This document shows, in pieces, positions 12,232-25,097 of a stretch of 64,000 nucleotides of DNA; position 1 is the stretch's first letter, and each line of letters opens with the position of its first letter. The position numbers and the translations under genes are program-made. This stretch comes from Anarhynchus alexandrinus. Lineage: Eukaryota; Chordata; Aves; Charadriiformes; Charadriidae. Location: positions 6,682,658-6,746,657 of the forward strand of contig VUYV01000015.1 of NCBI GenBank assembly GCA_008711295.1. The letters run 5' to 3'. The notes beneath the pieces are model-generated. The model did not search any database, was not told the DNA's origin, and saw only the letters and a list, made by a program, of their open reading frames with translations.

Positions 12232-15200
12232 ATGGAAAACAGCGTTGATGTCAAGATAGAAACCAAGGGGGAGAGAAATCCAATGAAGCAGAATCCACTG
12301 AGCAAAGCTGGGAAGAGAGTCTGCAGAGCTGTTGGGTACATCACTGGAGACATGAAGGAATTTGGAGCCTGGCTAAAAGGTAAAACTACTTCATCATGAC
12401 TAATTAGGGGATTCCAAAGAGGAATTACATAAAAGGAGTAACAACTAACTTCTCAGCAACGTGATTCAAGTTAAGTATTACAGAAACTACCACTGCCCTG
12501 ATTTATTTCCATTTTGTAGGGAAAAAATCAGCTTGTGCAGAGATCCACGTATTGCTTAAATCTTGAGGATGAGTGAGATGACATTTACCTCCCAACATGC
12601 CATGTACAAAGCGAATTTAGTCCCATAGAACATAACCCAGGATGGTTATTCTGTGCTCTACCATTCTTCATAGCGCTCCCTGTCCTTTCAGCTGAGCAGT
12701 TTCTGTCAAGCCTAATGCCACTGTGAAGTTAAATTACACATAGGTAGGTGCGTTTGGTCCCCATAATAAATCAGCAATGGGATACACACACAATTTGCCA
12801 TTTGAGGCACCGACATCATAAATTAGCTGGTTCATATGAAACCAGCACAGGGTGCTTCATAACAGGGGACTCTGGCAACCACACTGTTCATCTCAGCTTT
12901 CCAGCTGTAAGACTTCAGTATAGACCATAATAAATCCCAGTCAGGTTTTACAGTCTTGTTGATTCATTGCTTCAGTTGTGCTGCCAAGTTCCACTGCCAA
13001 AACTCTTCCTGAGTTTCAAAAAAACCATCCTGAATCAGTATCATCTGTGCATTTTGTGGTGGGGTTTTTTTGTTATTGTTTAATTTGATCTCTTCCAGAT
13101 AAACCTCTCATGATCCAGTTTATTGACTGGGTGCTGCGTGGGATATCCCAGGTGATGTTTGTCAACAATCCCCTCAGCGGGCTTGTCGTGGTTGCTGGTT
13201 TCCTCGTGCAGAACCCATGGTGGACACTCACAGGCTGTTTAGGAACAGTTGTCTCAACTTTAACAGCACTTATTCTGGGTCAGGACAGGTAAGTCCATCC
13301 TTTTCCCCTTCAAAACCAGACTGTCACTTCAGTGCTGACTTATGTGTTAAACAAGCAACATGGATGAAAAGCATGTATCTAGCCTTCACTGGCTACGTAT
13401 CTGGTCTGGTAGGACCAGACAGATCTTCCCACCCCCTGCATCTGGTGGAAAGGGACACTGGAGGTAACTGCAGAAGGGGTAGTTGCTGAGAGGACCTGGG
13501 ACTCAAGCATGCGGAATTGAAGGCTGATGCATGAGCCTTGGTAGGTCATCAACACACAGAGTCATGATTGCATGGGGAGGGAGGGTGTGAAGCGAGCAAA
13601 GCACCCACAGGGGAGAAGATTTCAAGTTGGTTGTTTCCTTCACACAGATCAGCCATAGCAGCAGGACTGCACGGCTATAACGGGGTCTTGGTGGGATTGC
13701 TCATGGCCGTCTTCTCTGCTAAGGGAGACTACCACTGGTGGCTTCTGCTGCCGGTAGCACTGGTGTCCATGACCTGGTAAGTCGGATGGCTCCTCTGCTT
13801 CTTATTCCAGCCCCAGTGTCCCCACACTGAGACTGAGTTGTTGTCATATTTTTATGCACTATACAGACTACAATTGGAAAGAAACACAACCGGCACATAT
13901 GTGCTACTAAATCTGTATCATTATTTGCACGTTTAAACTCAAATGTAAACCCAAAACAAATAAAATACCCACATAATCACAAATAAACTCAATGGGGAAA
14001 AGGAAAATTGATGGCTGATCACATGTAATTCAATGCCCTAAATGTTCGCCATATTGCTGCGATGTGTCAATTCCTTTCTGTCTCAAGAGGAACATTATTT
14101 TAACCATTCCTTACCACCATCAACCACAAGTGTTTCATCTATTTAAGCCACCGTATAAAAATGTCAGGAAAATTTACCTCTCCAGGCACAGAAGCTGTTC
14201 AGTGCTCCCAAGACGTGATGGTTGATGCTAATGAAAACAAACAACTAATAATACTTTACTCATATATATGACACCATAATCTGCTAGGTATTTGGGCAGT
14301 AAAAGTTTTGAAAGCTTGTCTTTTGCCCCCAAAAGTGTAGTTGGAGATTGCTAAACCACGCATATCATCTGTCTGCCTGAAGTTCATGTATGAACATATA
14401 TGCCCACTTTAATAAGCACAACTTTGATGTCAGCTTTTACTTCTGATCCATAAACTTGAACAACTCCACACAGCCACCTTCACAGTTCACTTAGACCTGG
14501 CACGGCTGTCCTAATTTCAGTACTAATTTCAAGTACTAATTAAAAAAAAAAAGTAAACACTGAGACTGAGCTGTGGAATAACTCCATTAAATCACTGGAT
14601 CCTCCATACGAGTGGAGGATCTTGGCTCCTTTACGGTCACCAGATTCACCCCATATATTGCATAACATGACAGCAATCTGTACATTGCTAACCGCCCTGG
14701 GAAGGGTAGGAAATTTACCAAGTGACCCTAGCGTATCTCTGATTTTATCAGAAAGACTGAGGAAATTAAACAGCTTTTAAAAAAAAATAGAGTGAATTTT
14801 CTGCAGTTGTTTTTTTGTTGGTGGTGTTGGGTTTTTTTCTTTTGCTGACAAGCTCCTAGTGAGACCGTTTTGTTCTTCTTTCAGCCCTATTTTAACCAGC
14901 GCTTTAGGCTCAGTCTTCTGTAAGTGGGATCTGCCAGTTTTCACCTTGCCTTTCAACTTGGTCTTGACCCTCTATCTGGCTGCATCAGGACCTCATAACC
15001 TCTTCTTCCCTACAACTGCCATTCAGCCTGCAACAGCAACACCAAACATCACCTGGACAGACGCTGAAATGCCAATGGTAGGATGCCCTAAAGATAACAG
15101 CCTTCTCCATTCACAAAGAAAACCACTATAGAATCATATTATCTTCCTTTATGCTACTGCATTATGTCCTGGAAATACAAAATTGCATTTATAAGATAGC

Positions 15201-18200
15201 TATTATCCAAAATGTAAAGGTTTACCCTAGGAACTAACATTTTTGGTAGCCTGAAAATAAGAATTTTTTTTGGTATCTGGTGTCTTTCATTTACGGTTCG
15301 ATCTAAATTATAATCTTCAAAGGCCCTCTAGAATCTAATTACCCATGACTGCGCGTATACTGATCAGTGCCCTGTAGACAAGGTTGTGTTGAGACTACCA
15401 GTTAACTCACAGGTTAATTTTAGTTTCCATGTACAGAGTGCTGTGTTTTTAAAATTGCACCTGTCCGATTAGAAATGAGCAAGCAGATAGTACTATGGAA
15501 GAACAGTTACAAACCTGGGTGCAGGCACATGCTTACATATTTTTTGTTAATATTCAAGTGGGAACCTTCCAAAGAAAGATTTTATTCTCCTGCATAGTGC
15601 TGTAAACAATATAGATACTACAGTAATAGCTTTCCCGTAAGGCTCAGGGGACTGTTTTGAGGGGTTCCCAGGGAGTGATTAAGAAAAAGAAGTTAATTGA
15701 CACTAAATAGCAATCCACACAAGTGACATTTCTCAAAGAACACTTACCATGGTGCATAACTTTACGGGGACCATAAACGGGCTGTTCCACACGGAGGAAC
15801 ACAACATTGTGAGGAAAAGTGTCTTGAAACCATCTCTAAGCTGTGACCAAGTTGGAATCTGTCCCACCAACCCAGCAAGACTCATTAGTATTCCTAGTGA
15901 ATCCCAAGGGAATTTCACGTATGTAAGTAGATCAGGGATATAGCCTTACCTGAGTAAAACCTCGTAATTCTGGCCAAGACATTATTGGCCATTTCATCCT
16001 TGGATCTGTCCAGTCAGAGGCAAATGTCTTCTCAAAGGCATCATCTACCTGAGTGCTTCCATTTCCTGGATTCACTGTCATGCTCCATAACAGTGTGCAA
16101 AACTGGCCAAGTCAGCAGCACATGTAAAGATGATGACCAAACCCTTCCAAGTCCTTTCACAAAACACATTTACCTTTGATATTAGCGTAAAAACCCGCCA
16201 GAGGAGCTCATGGCTAGGGAACAAGGCATGACTCATTTTCATCGAAGGGGAAACCCTGCGGAAATGCCCTGCCGTCTCCTGAGAAGCATCCAAACTTTCC
16301 ACTTACAGTCCAGAAAGAGAGACTGCATCCAACAAATGCCAAACACGAACCTGGCCAAGAAAAATAGTTGGAAAAAAAAAATTACAAAGACTATAACAAA
16401 TTTTCCTTTTTTTTTTTTTTTTAATTCCTGCAGCTTCTGCAATCCATTCCAGTCGGGGTGGGTCAGGTTTATGGCTGTGATAACCCCTGGACTGGGGGAA
16501 TTTTCCTGATTGCTTCATTTATCTCTTCTCCACTCGTTTGTGTGCATGCAGCAATTGGGTCAGCAGTGGGGATGCTGGCAGGTAAGGATTTGACTTGTGT
16601 CACGGATTTATATAAAAGCATGGAGAATAAAAGAGGAACTGCAATGAGTGGAGCATTTACAGTCACAAATGCTTCTTCCATTGGAGAATGACTGCTTGAA
16701 AAAAAAAAATAGATATACATTGTTATATTGTGAGAATTCTTTTGATTGACTTGCCCATTCTTTTACCTTGTTTTTTGATGGTGGAAATCTTCAGAAGAAA
16801 GAAGTGTATTTTTGGCTGAAATGAATTTTTATCACGAAATGCTTCATTTCTGGATATATTCTGATGGGTTTAGGAACAGCTTAATAAAAGCCACAGTCAT
16901 CAGTCTGAATGTGCAGGCCTCAGGGATGCATTTAGAGTTCACGTGTATGCTCGTTCACTCATATATCATCTGCTGATATCGTATGGCCAAATTCAGCTCA
17001 GCAGCACCAGGGAAATTCTGCCATGATTGTATTACATTTAAAGTGGTTTTAGTCTTAGACCATAGCAACATGACTATAAATAGGAATTCAGTGTACATAT
17101 GCAAACTAGAGCCCTCAAAAGCTGAATTCATGCCATTTCTAGATGCTTTTATCTCTTCGGCCAAGGAATGACACATCTTTGACTTATTTTCCAGCACTGA
17201 GCTTAGCAACACCTTTTAGCAAAATCTACTCCGGCTTGTGGGGCTACAACAGCTCCCTCTCCTGCATCGCGATCGGAGGCATGTTCTACGCTTTCACCTG
17301 GCAGACACATTTGCTGGCAATTGCCTGCGGTACGTACCCTATGGATTTTTCACTACTGCCACGTTTCCTTTTGAAGTGAGACAAGATGCATTTATACTCG
17401 CAGTGGGCTGAAGCCAGGTGGTCACCTCCAGACGGGCAGATGGACTCAGGTGAGACTGACGAATGATGGAGCCGGATGTTGGAGCCATTGCTCTAACATC
17501 CCCTGACAAAATAAAAGCAGTGCTTTTGCTTTCAGCCAAGAATTGTGTTCAAAGCAAGAGATGGGATCAGTGGACGCTGATTACCTGAGGTCTTTGAAAT
17601 TAGATGCTTAGTTTTGAGGCACTAATTGTGTTTGTTCAACATTGCTGGATGAATCATACTCTTTTTTCCAATCATAGATACCAGCTCAAATTCCTTCTTT
17701 GGAGGAGGACATATCTAAACTTTGAGAAAACTGCAGCTCAAGATCAGTCCACATCTGTAGTTAGGCAGTACAGGTTCCCCAGTCTATTGAAACGGATACT
17801 AAAGGCGTGAGCTAGGCAGCACAGAATGATTGAAGAATTATTTATAAGGCAATTCTGTATGAAATTTCAATATCACAGTGACCTGGGAGTGAAACTATTG
17901 CTCCTTCAGTGCTCATATAAAAAAGATTTAGCTTTGTATCTCAATGACCCACCTTCCAGCCTTAGAGGCAGGAGAGATGGGGGTGGAGGGGTTATTTTCC
18001 TATTTAACCCCATCCATCAAGCTACATACTTTCCACGTCAGTGCATTTTTCAAAAACCTCTGATTCCATAGTCACATTTTTCATCACTCCAGTTCCTTTT
18101 TTGTTTTGCCCTTCCCATCAGCTCCAGGTTGGAGGGGACACAGTGCAAAGGAAAGAGCTTTAAGAGGGGTCTCTCCAGGCATGGTCATAAACATTGGTTG

Positions 18201-19208
18201 AGCTGCCCAAGGCAGCGTGAGAGATGTTTGTCCTTGCTGGTCTCTTCCATGAGCAACTGAACTGACCAGGAACTACCTTTCTTTTTCACAGCGCTCTTCA
18301 GTGCCTACCTGGGAGCAGCAGTGACTAACATGTTGTCTGTGGTAAGTAGTGAATTAGCTAGCGTCGTTTTTCCAAAGACAGATTTGAACATTCTATGTTT
18401 TCCTGGCTTGTGAGGCAAAAACTCAAAGAACAATTCGGCCAAAGGCAGACCTGGCCTGGGAGAGTGGACACAGCCTGCCCAGAGGGTTGGTGCGGTTCCC
18501 ACTGAAACAGGCGACTTATAATCCTCACCAATTTTCATCCCTGGAGCTTGCATGAACTTCCACAGCTCAGCCCTTAACACCTCTGAGATAATTATATGTC
18601 TATACTTTGTGCATGGAGTGATTAAGAAAAGGGCCCTCCACACCTGTAAAGAAACCTCAAATTTGGTTTAATTGCTTTGCCCAAGTGCCAAAAGCAGTCA
18701 GTGCAACAGCCCAGGGAAAAACTGAATGCTTCTGGTATCCACCACTCATCTCCATCCACTCCTATCTCGTCTCCATCCAAGACGACTGCCGATGCACAAA
18801 GAGACGGCAGCCTTCGCACCAGAGCTGGTAGATGTTGCAGGTTAATGCACAATGTCAAGATCTCATAAAGAAATCCTGCCTCCCCGGGGAGAGACTGCAT
18901 GCAAAACCAAACCAAGACTTCCTTGAGAAATCTTGTTCCAAGCTGCCTGGCTCCGAGTGTTGTTCAAGGGCTGGGGGATCAAATGAAAGACAGACATAGA
19001 GTAAATAGGTGGTTTCTGGGTTTTTTTGCAGTTTGGGCTGCCATCAGGAACCTGGTCTTTTTGCCTGTCTGCGCTGATCTTCCTGTTAATAACCACAAAC
19101 AACTCTGCCATCTACAAGCTGCCGCTCTCCAAAGTCACCTATCCAGAAGCCAACCGAGCTTATTATCTGAAGATGAAGAACCATCAGAGGTCTTGCTGTG
19201 AGGTATAA
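12232..19208 (+). CDS. SLC14A2: Urea transporter, SLC14 family (UT-A2 type)
   Basis: Passive urea channel of the plasma membrane. Coding exons are 12232-12379, 13099-13288, 13648-13776, 14885-15077, 16434-16581, 17195-17329, 18292-18341 and 19032-19208. All introns are GT-AG, all phases join, and the protein is 389 aa. Seen in the protein: QNPWW at residues 87-91; the first family signature LPVFTLPF at 172-179; an NIT glycosylation sequon at N210; [12 protein letters not shown] at 230-241; and a second signature at 334-341. The second signature reads LPSGTWSF, with serine where the family has proline; the filter threonine (T338) is kept. The start has a good context (A at -3, G at +4), and the N-terminus ([11 protein letters not shown]) resembles the UT-A2 start more than UT-B. 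Position next to SIGLEC15 fits the mammalian SLC14 cluster. Family is certain; A2 versus A1 is inference, because a single bird gene could be co-orthologous to both. Confidence 0.93.
14598..14621. repeat. Perfect 9-bp inverted repeat in a urea-transporter intron
   Basis: GATCCTCCA (14598-14606) and TGGAGGATC (14613-14621) are perfect reverse complements around a 6-base loop. It lies in the intron between the exons ending at 13776 and starting at 14885. It could form a short hairpin, but the stem is too short for a microRNA precursor. Confidence 0.6.
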
Positions 19209-19539
19209 AGACCAAAGAAGAGAGATACTTTGCAGATTTTAAGGCAAGAGTGCAAGACTTTTCAAAAAAAAATATGGTGTTTGTGTGCTACAAAGTCAAA
19301 AGACCAAAAAAACACCACCTTCTGAGTGGAGAGACTTTTCCCACCACATTTGTTTTTTCTATTCTGGCTAGATAGGACTGTGATGTGCTGGAAGGACCTT
19401 TCCCAAGACCAAACTGTAATGATTTAAAAGCACATATGCCTGAAACGACACTTGAATTTTGAGCAGTGGGGAAATGATTTAGCAGTTGAAAAGAAAAATC
19501 TGTTTGTGAAATCCAAGTCACAGCAATCGGACATAAAGC

Positions 19540-19545
19540 AATAAA
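19540..19545 (+). terminator. SLC14A2: Candidate poly(A) signal of the urea transporter
   Basis: AATAAA lies about 330 bases after the stop codon at 19208. Further AATAAA copies occur at 19654, 19897 and 20124 and could serve as alternative, longer ends. The sequence alone does not show which one is used. Confidence 0.5.
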
Positions 19546-19902
19546 GACCAGAGCATCTCTCAGTATCTGATAGGACTTCTAATTAATGGTTAAAACCAGT
19601 TTACAACAGCAATAGGGTACATCTTAGAAAGCTTCATAGTAACAGACAAGTGGAATAAAGAGTACCTTTTGCTAAGTAGAAAATAGGTGGTCAAGAATTC
19701 TACCTGGAAGATCTCTCAAGCCTGGTGGAGATGAGCATTAGGAATCACCACACACAAGACGGACACAGACAAATTGCAGGCAGCTTTGATAACAATTGCA
19801 AAACTTATGGTAAAAATCACAATAATGGCAGGGAGGGGGTGTCGATCAGCCCCAGCTTTTAAATGTTTATTTTGCACTGGGCTCTAACATCTCATGAATA
19901 AA

Positions 19903-22755
19903 ATGTTTCAGGCCTACCCAGTTGCAGAGACAAGCCTGTAAACCCAAGGCCAAGAAAGCAAATGCCAGTGAAAAGAATCTTTTTCTACCAAAAAAAAAAA
20001 AAACCAAACCAATAATTTTCATGATTTTATGTTAATCTCATGATTTTTCTTAATACGTGAACTCGGTCATCGGTTAGCAAAGGAGGGGACAACAGCAAAG
20101 TCATTGCTGTCCCTTTCCTATGCAATAAAATGGCTCTGCTCAGTCTGTGCACAAGTAGAACCAATTTGAGCTGATCTCCTTGACCTCTCTCCCTACGCCA
20201 TCCCCCTCAGCCCACAAATATCAAGCAGCAAATGGCTGCACTGTCCCAGCCTGCTGCTGAAGCTGCTGCTCTGCCATTTCTCCCTGCCCAGCGATGGGAA
20301 GGGGATGTTTGGAGGACTGGTGGACGTAGCAGAGCTCTGCAGCAGACCAGCCTTGTACCACCTCTGCACAGGTTACCGTGGTCTGCAGGCAGGGAAGGAG
20401 GAAGCTGACTTTGCACCCAACAGGCTGGTCCCCTCGGTGGGTGTTAACTCAGCCACCTTTCTGCCTGGGTCATGGAGACACTTCATCTCATGATGAAGCT
20501 GACATCTTCACCACAATTACTCCGTACGCTCAGGTCCTTCAGTTGGCATTAGTCTGGGTGCAGTAATGTCAGAATCATAGAATGGTTTGGGTTGGAAGAG
20601 ACCTTTAAAGGCCATCTAGTCCTACCCCCCTGCCATGAGCAGGGACATCTTCAACTGGATCAGGTTGTTGCTCTTGGGAAAGTAGATAAAAACCTGTTCC
20701 TCTTGTGGCAGAGGAAATAAAACGTAGCCTGTGAATAGTGCAACTGCTGATTTTTGAGGTTGGGAAAAAAAACATGTCTTTTCATGATCACCAAAAAGAT
20801 CTGAGTGAAAAATATTTGGGATGAACTGCTGGCAGTATTTTCTGGTGAAGTGTTAGGTTTTCAGATGTTTGACAGTATTTCTGTATAACTGACACTCCAG
20901 AGATCGCTTGTAAAAATGTATCATTTCCTGTGTTTTACTTGGTAAATACCTACATTATACTGTGTGGAGTTAATTTTTAAAACAAATATTCATACTTTTT
21001 AGTTTGGTCAAAGTTTTCCTCTGTTTATCTTCACTAAGCTCTTCCAAAGACAGGTTATCTCTTAAATATATAGTCTAGCAGACGTTGGAAAATAAAATTA
21101 TGAAATCAGTGTATGGGGGATATTTAGGAAAATTCTAACTTCTGCTCTTTGTACTTATGGCATTTTGCTGCATCAACACCTTCTTAAATGTGCGAGCACA
21201 AAGTCTGCTTCTGTACAGGAGACACGATCAGCTGAAGGCAGAGCCACAGTTGGGGCTGGAAACCTCCTCGAGACCAGATGAGGACTTGTTCCTAAGGGAA
21301 ATGCTGGACGGGCACCCAGGCTGGGGTTAGATGAGGTCATGCACCTCTCCCCTTGTCAAACTGTGATGGAAAAGGATATCTTTTGGTGTCCAGACTGACA
21401 CTTCTCCGCCCAGCACCACGTGTGCCCCAGAGAGGCAAACCTACAAAGGGTAGCTTTCACTCTTATGTCAAAATCCGCACTCGGTGAAGAGTACACGCTT
21501 TATGACCAGTGTAAATCAGCAGATTTCCTCTGACTGGTGCTATTTCAGCTTGCTGTTGCTGAGCAACAGGGACGTTTTGGCAGTAGCGTAAAGAAACCAT
21601 ATGCACAGAACAGAAAAACAAGAAAAGATGAAGGCCATGTCTCAGCCATTAGAAAGATTTTGCACGTCATTCAGAATCAATTCTTCATTTTACGCTATTC
21701 AGAGAACTCATTCTTCCCATCACCCCATGCAAAATAACAGTTATTTGGTAATTTGACATGTATATCATGCTTTTTCCCATTATCGTTCATAACACAGTCT
21801 CTGCTAACAGATCTAATTTATCTTATTATTGAAACTGTTCTTTTTTTTTTTCTTTACATCAAATAAATGCTATTCAAGTCACAATTTTTTTCAAGTGCTC
21901 TTTTTGCATTCTTGTTTCACGGGTGATATCAGATTCACATGAAACATTTATGCTGGGCAGGAGTTTTGAGGGTCTTTCTTGGACCGCTTCCCTCCCAGGG
22001 CCAACATAACACAGCAAAAGAGATGTCACTGCTTTTAACATTTCTAAAAAATAAAAAATAATAATAATTTAAAAAAAAAAACACCGAACACCAAAACACT
22101 TGAAAACATCTGCTTGGAATCAGATCTTACCCAAAAATCTAACTCAAATGAACCGCCTCACTGCCATTTCCTAAGCCACTTTCATTGCTTCTGTCTGATG
22201 CGCACGGTTCCATCCGAGACTCCCAGTTCCACATCAAGCAACTGCCCCAGTCTCCACCATTTGACACTGGCGTGTCTCCTGCCCCCGAGTCCTTTTTGCT
22301 GTGGTTCAGCTGCCCAGCAGCCCTGGCTTCGGCCACCCACCTCCTAGCATGGGGTTTGCTAGTGGAGATAAGGGGAGGCAAAGGGAGAATGACAACTTAA
22401 GACAAGAAATCACAGGATGCTGAGCAAGGACCAGCAGATTTTTGTCAGGAGAGCCTGCACCTCTCCCTCCCCAAAGCAGTGTTGCTTCCTCACGGAGACC
22501 AAGGCATGCTGACAACACCAGCAGTGGTACCAAGACATGGGCTACAGCCCTCATTTCCCCTTCCCCCAGCAAAACAGTGTCTGGGCCAGTGCAGAAGAAG
22601 CCAATATTTAGCCGTGCAATGAAGACGCTACTCCCTTGATGGTGCTGAATTGGGAGGAGAAAAGGTTCAGCCCAGGTTACCTAAGGACCAGACCCAAGAG
22701 CTGGTTGCAGAAGCAGGACCAAAAGCCGGGGGTATGACTGCAGCACACCAGCATT
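19903..22755. other. Spacer downstream of the urea transporter
   Basis: No exon is recognised. The stretch contains the antisense CR1 end at 20571-20680, a poly(A)/A-rich tract at 19989-20002, T- and A-runs at 21840-21851 and 22070-22081, and chance open frames. No second SLC14 gene or remnant is visible. Confidence 0.5.
20571..20680 (-). mobile_element. CR1 LINE 3' end, antisense, short
   Basis: On the minus strand this ends with the CR1 tail: the plus-strand text AGAATCATAGAATGG is followed by TTGGAAGAGACCTTTAAAGG. Only about 110 bases of the 3' end are present, as in most 5'-truncated CR1 copies. Confidence 0.85.
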
Positions 22756-22759
22756 TTAG

Positions 22760-23104
22760 ATGCTCAGATCTGGGGGATCTTACCAATGCTTATCGATACT
22801 TAAAGGGAGGGTACCAGGTGGATAGGAGCAGTCTTTTTTCAGTGGTGCCCAGTGACAGGACAAGAGGGAACGGGCACAAACTTGAACATAGGAAGTTCCA
22901 TCTAGACATGGGGAGGACCTTCCTGTGAGGGTGGCAGAGCACTGGCACAGGCTGCCCAGAGAGGTGGGGGAGTCTCCCGCTCTGGAGCCATTCCAAACCC
23001 GCCTGGATGCCGTCCTGTGCAACTGCTGTAGGTGCCCCTGCTCTGGCGGGGGGTTGGACTGGATGGTCTCCAGAGGTCCCTTCCAACCCTGACCAGTCTG
23101 TGAC
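22760..23104 (+). mobile_element. CR1 LINE 3' end, sense
   Basis: The copy carries CR1 ORF2 C-terminal sequence ([19 protein letters not shown] near 22785-22840, with a LPREV-type region near 22950). It ends with CCAGAGGTCCCTTCCAACCC and a short tail at about 23104. A frame break occurs at about 22928. Truncated and inactive. Confidence 0.87.
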
Positions 23105-24139
23105 AAGCAATACAATCTCCTTTATCTGATCGTCTAGGACTGTTGCAGGTTTTGTTTGGTTTTACCATGTTGTACATGAAATATAAACGGTATAAAGAAT
23201 GCTCATGTCGATAATTAGCTAATCTTTTGAATCTTGACATTTAGTGCGAAGGGTAGGATTGACACAGAATTTGGCCATAGCTAGGAATAATTCACCCGCT
23301 AAGAAAGACGCTAGCCACGAGGAAGCAGGGCTGCGCATTCAAAAGAAATACTTGATTATTTACCCCTCCCTCAGAGTTGCATTGCAAAGACCACTATGGC
23401 AAGCGAATTGTTAGACACAATCGAATACCTTTCTGATGCTTTCTCTTTGTCTTGCCATGGAAACCTGCCTTCAGGTGGTAAAGCCCTTTTTGTTCCCGGC
23501 AGTTCAGTTTACTCAGGATTTTGAATGAGATGGGGAAACAGTATAACTCTCAAAGCAAATACACCCCAACGACCTAAGACCCTCACTCTGCTTATTCTCA
23601 AAGGCACAGACAGACCAAGGTAATTAGTTTCCCATGCATAGAAATGGAAAGTCTTTAAACAGGAGTCAGAAGCCTTAATATTTCATAGAACTGGGCCAGA
23701 AGATTTGGGTTTAGGTCCCCAAAGGCTACGTCCATGCTGGTAAATGAAAAGGATCAGGTGCTGGCCCACAGACACCCACCCTGATGGACTCAGCATATGT
23801 GCCCTGGCACAGCCCCAGCCTTTGTCAACCAGCATCCCCCAAACGGTGCCTAGACACGGCTCAGCAGGCAGCATGGACTTCTTTTGGCTCCTTAGCACTT
23901 CCTACACCAGCTAATATTTAAGGATGTTTCCCTTGCAAAGGGAGTCTGAAGGTTAAATTACCTACCTTGAGGTTGAGCCCTCCTGACTTGCTATTCCATT
24001 TCAATTCAAAGTAGACCAACTTTGCTGCATAGCGTTCCTGCACTTTTCATCAGCGAGAGCCCTTTCATGCCTAACTCTTTGCAAGTGCAGCCTCTTGGTC
24101 CTGCACGGTCTGGGGTTTAGCTCCTGCGCTGTGGAGCTG
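23105..24139. other. Spacer between two CR1 copies
   Basis: No exon, RNA gene or named repeat recognised. Only short, unrelated open frames are present. Confidence 0.45.
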
Positions 24140-25097
24140 CCAGCCACCCTACCTCAATCATCGGGCCAAAGATCTTCACAAGTGATCTGGATGATGGGAC
24201 CAAGTGTGCCCTGACAAAGTTTGCTGATGACACCAAACTGAGTGGGGAAGTGGACACTTCAGAAGGGAGAGCAACCCTGCAGGAAGACCTGCATAGGCTG
24301 GAAGAGTGGCCTAAAAACAAACCTCATGAAGTTCAACAAGGACAAGCGTAAGGTGTTCCACCTGGGAAAACATAAACCAGGAGGGCAGCACAGACTGGGA
24401 TCTACCCTGCTGGGGAGCAGCTCTGTGGAAAGGGACCCAGGGGTCCTAGTGGACAACAAGCTCAATATGAGTAAAGCGTGTGCTGCTGCTGAGGCAAGGA
24501 AAGCCAACAGGGTGCTGGCCTGCATCAACAAGGGCATCTCCAGCAGGGATGAAGAAGTCATTATCCCGCTCTACTCAGTGCTGGCCAGGCCACACCTGGA
24601 ACGCTATGCTCAGTTTTGGTCCCCACTACACAAGAAAGATGTGGACAGGCTGGAGAGGTTCCATAGGAGAGCCACCAAGATGATCAAAGGACAGGGAAGC
24701 TTGTCATACGAGGAAAGGCTGAGAGAACTGGGTTTGTTCAGCCTTGAGAAGAGAAGGCTTAGGGGAGACCTTATCACCATATTCCAGTATTGAAAGGGTG
24801 GCTACAGGGAAGAGGGAGACCCCCTTTTTACAAGGAGTCACATGGAAAAGATGAGGAGTGATGGGTATACGTTATCCCAGGGGAGATTCCAACTGCACAC
24901 AGGAGGAAAATTGTTCACAGTGAGAACAATCAGCCATTGGAATGATCTCCCCAGGGAAGTGGTGGATTCCCCATCATTGGACATTTTTAATATTCAGCTG
25001 GGCAGGGTGCCAGGCCATGTTGTCTAGACTGTGCTTTTGCCAAGAAAGGTTGGACCAGATAATCCTTGAGGTCCCTTCCAACCCAGCATTCTATGTC
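24140..25097 (+). mobile_element. CR1 LINE, about 0.95 kb, sense
   Basis: This is one of the longest CR1 copies in the window. It starts in the ORF2 region reading DDGTKCALTKFADDTKLSG (about 24192-24243) and runs through the C-terminal domain ([18 protein letters not shown] near 24739-24792). It ends with GAGGTCCCTTCCAACCCAGC at about 25066-25085 and a short tail. The frame is open over 24242-24793 (183 codons) and then stops at the Y-stop junction (24793), with a second open piece at 24842-25027. It is a decayed retrotransposon, not a host gene. Confidence 0.92.

Noticed and set aside
14598..14621. Intronic inverted repeat as a microRNA or snoRNA gene.
   Set aside because: The stem is only 9 bp with a 6-base loop, and flanking bases do not extend the pairing.
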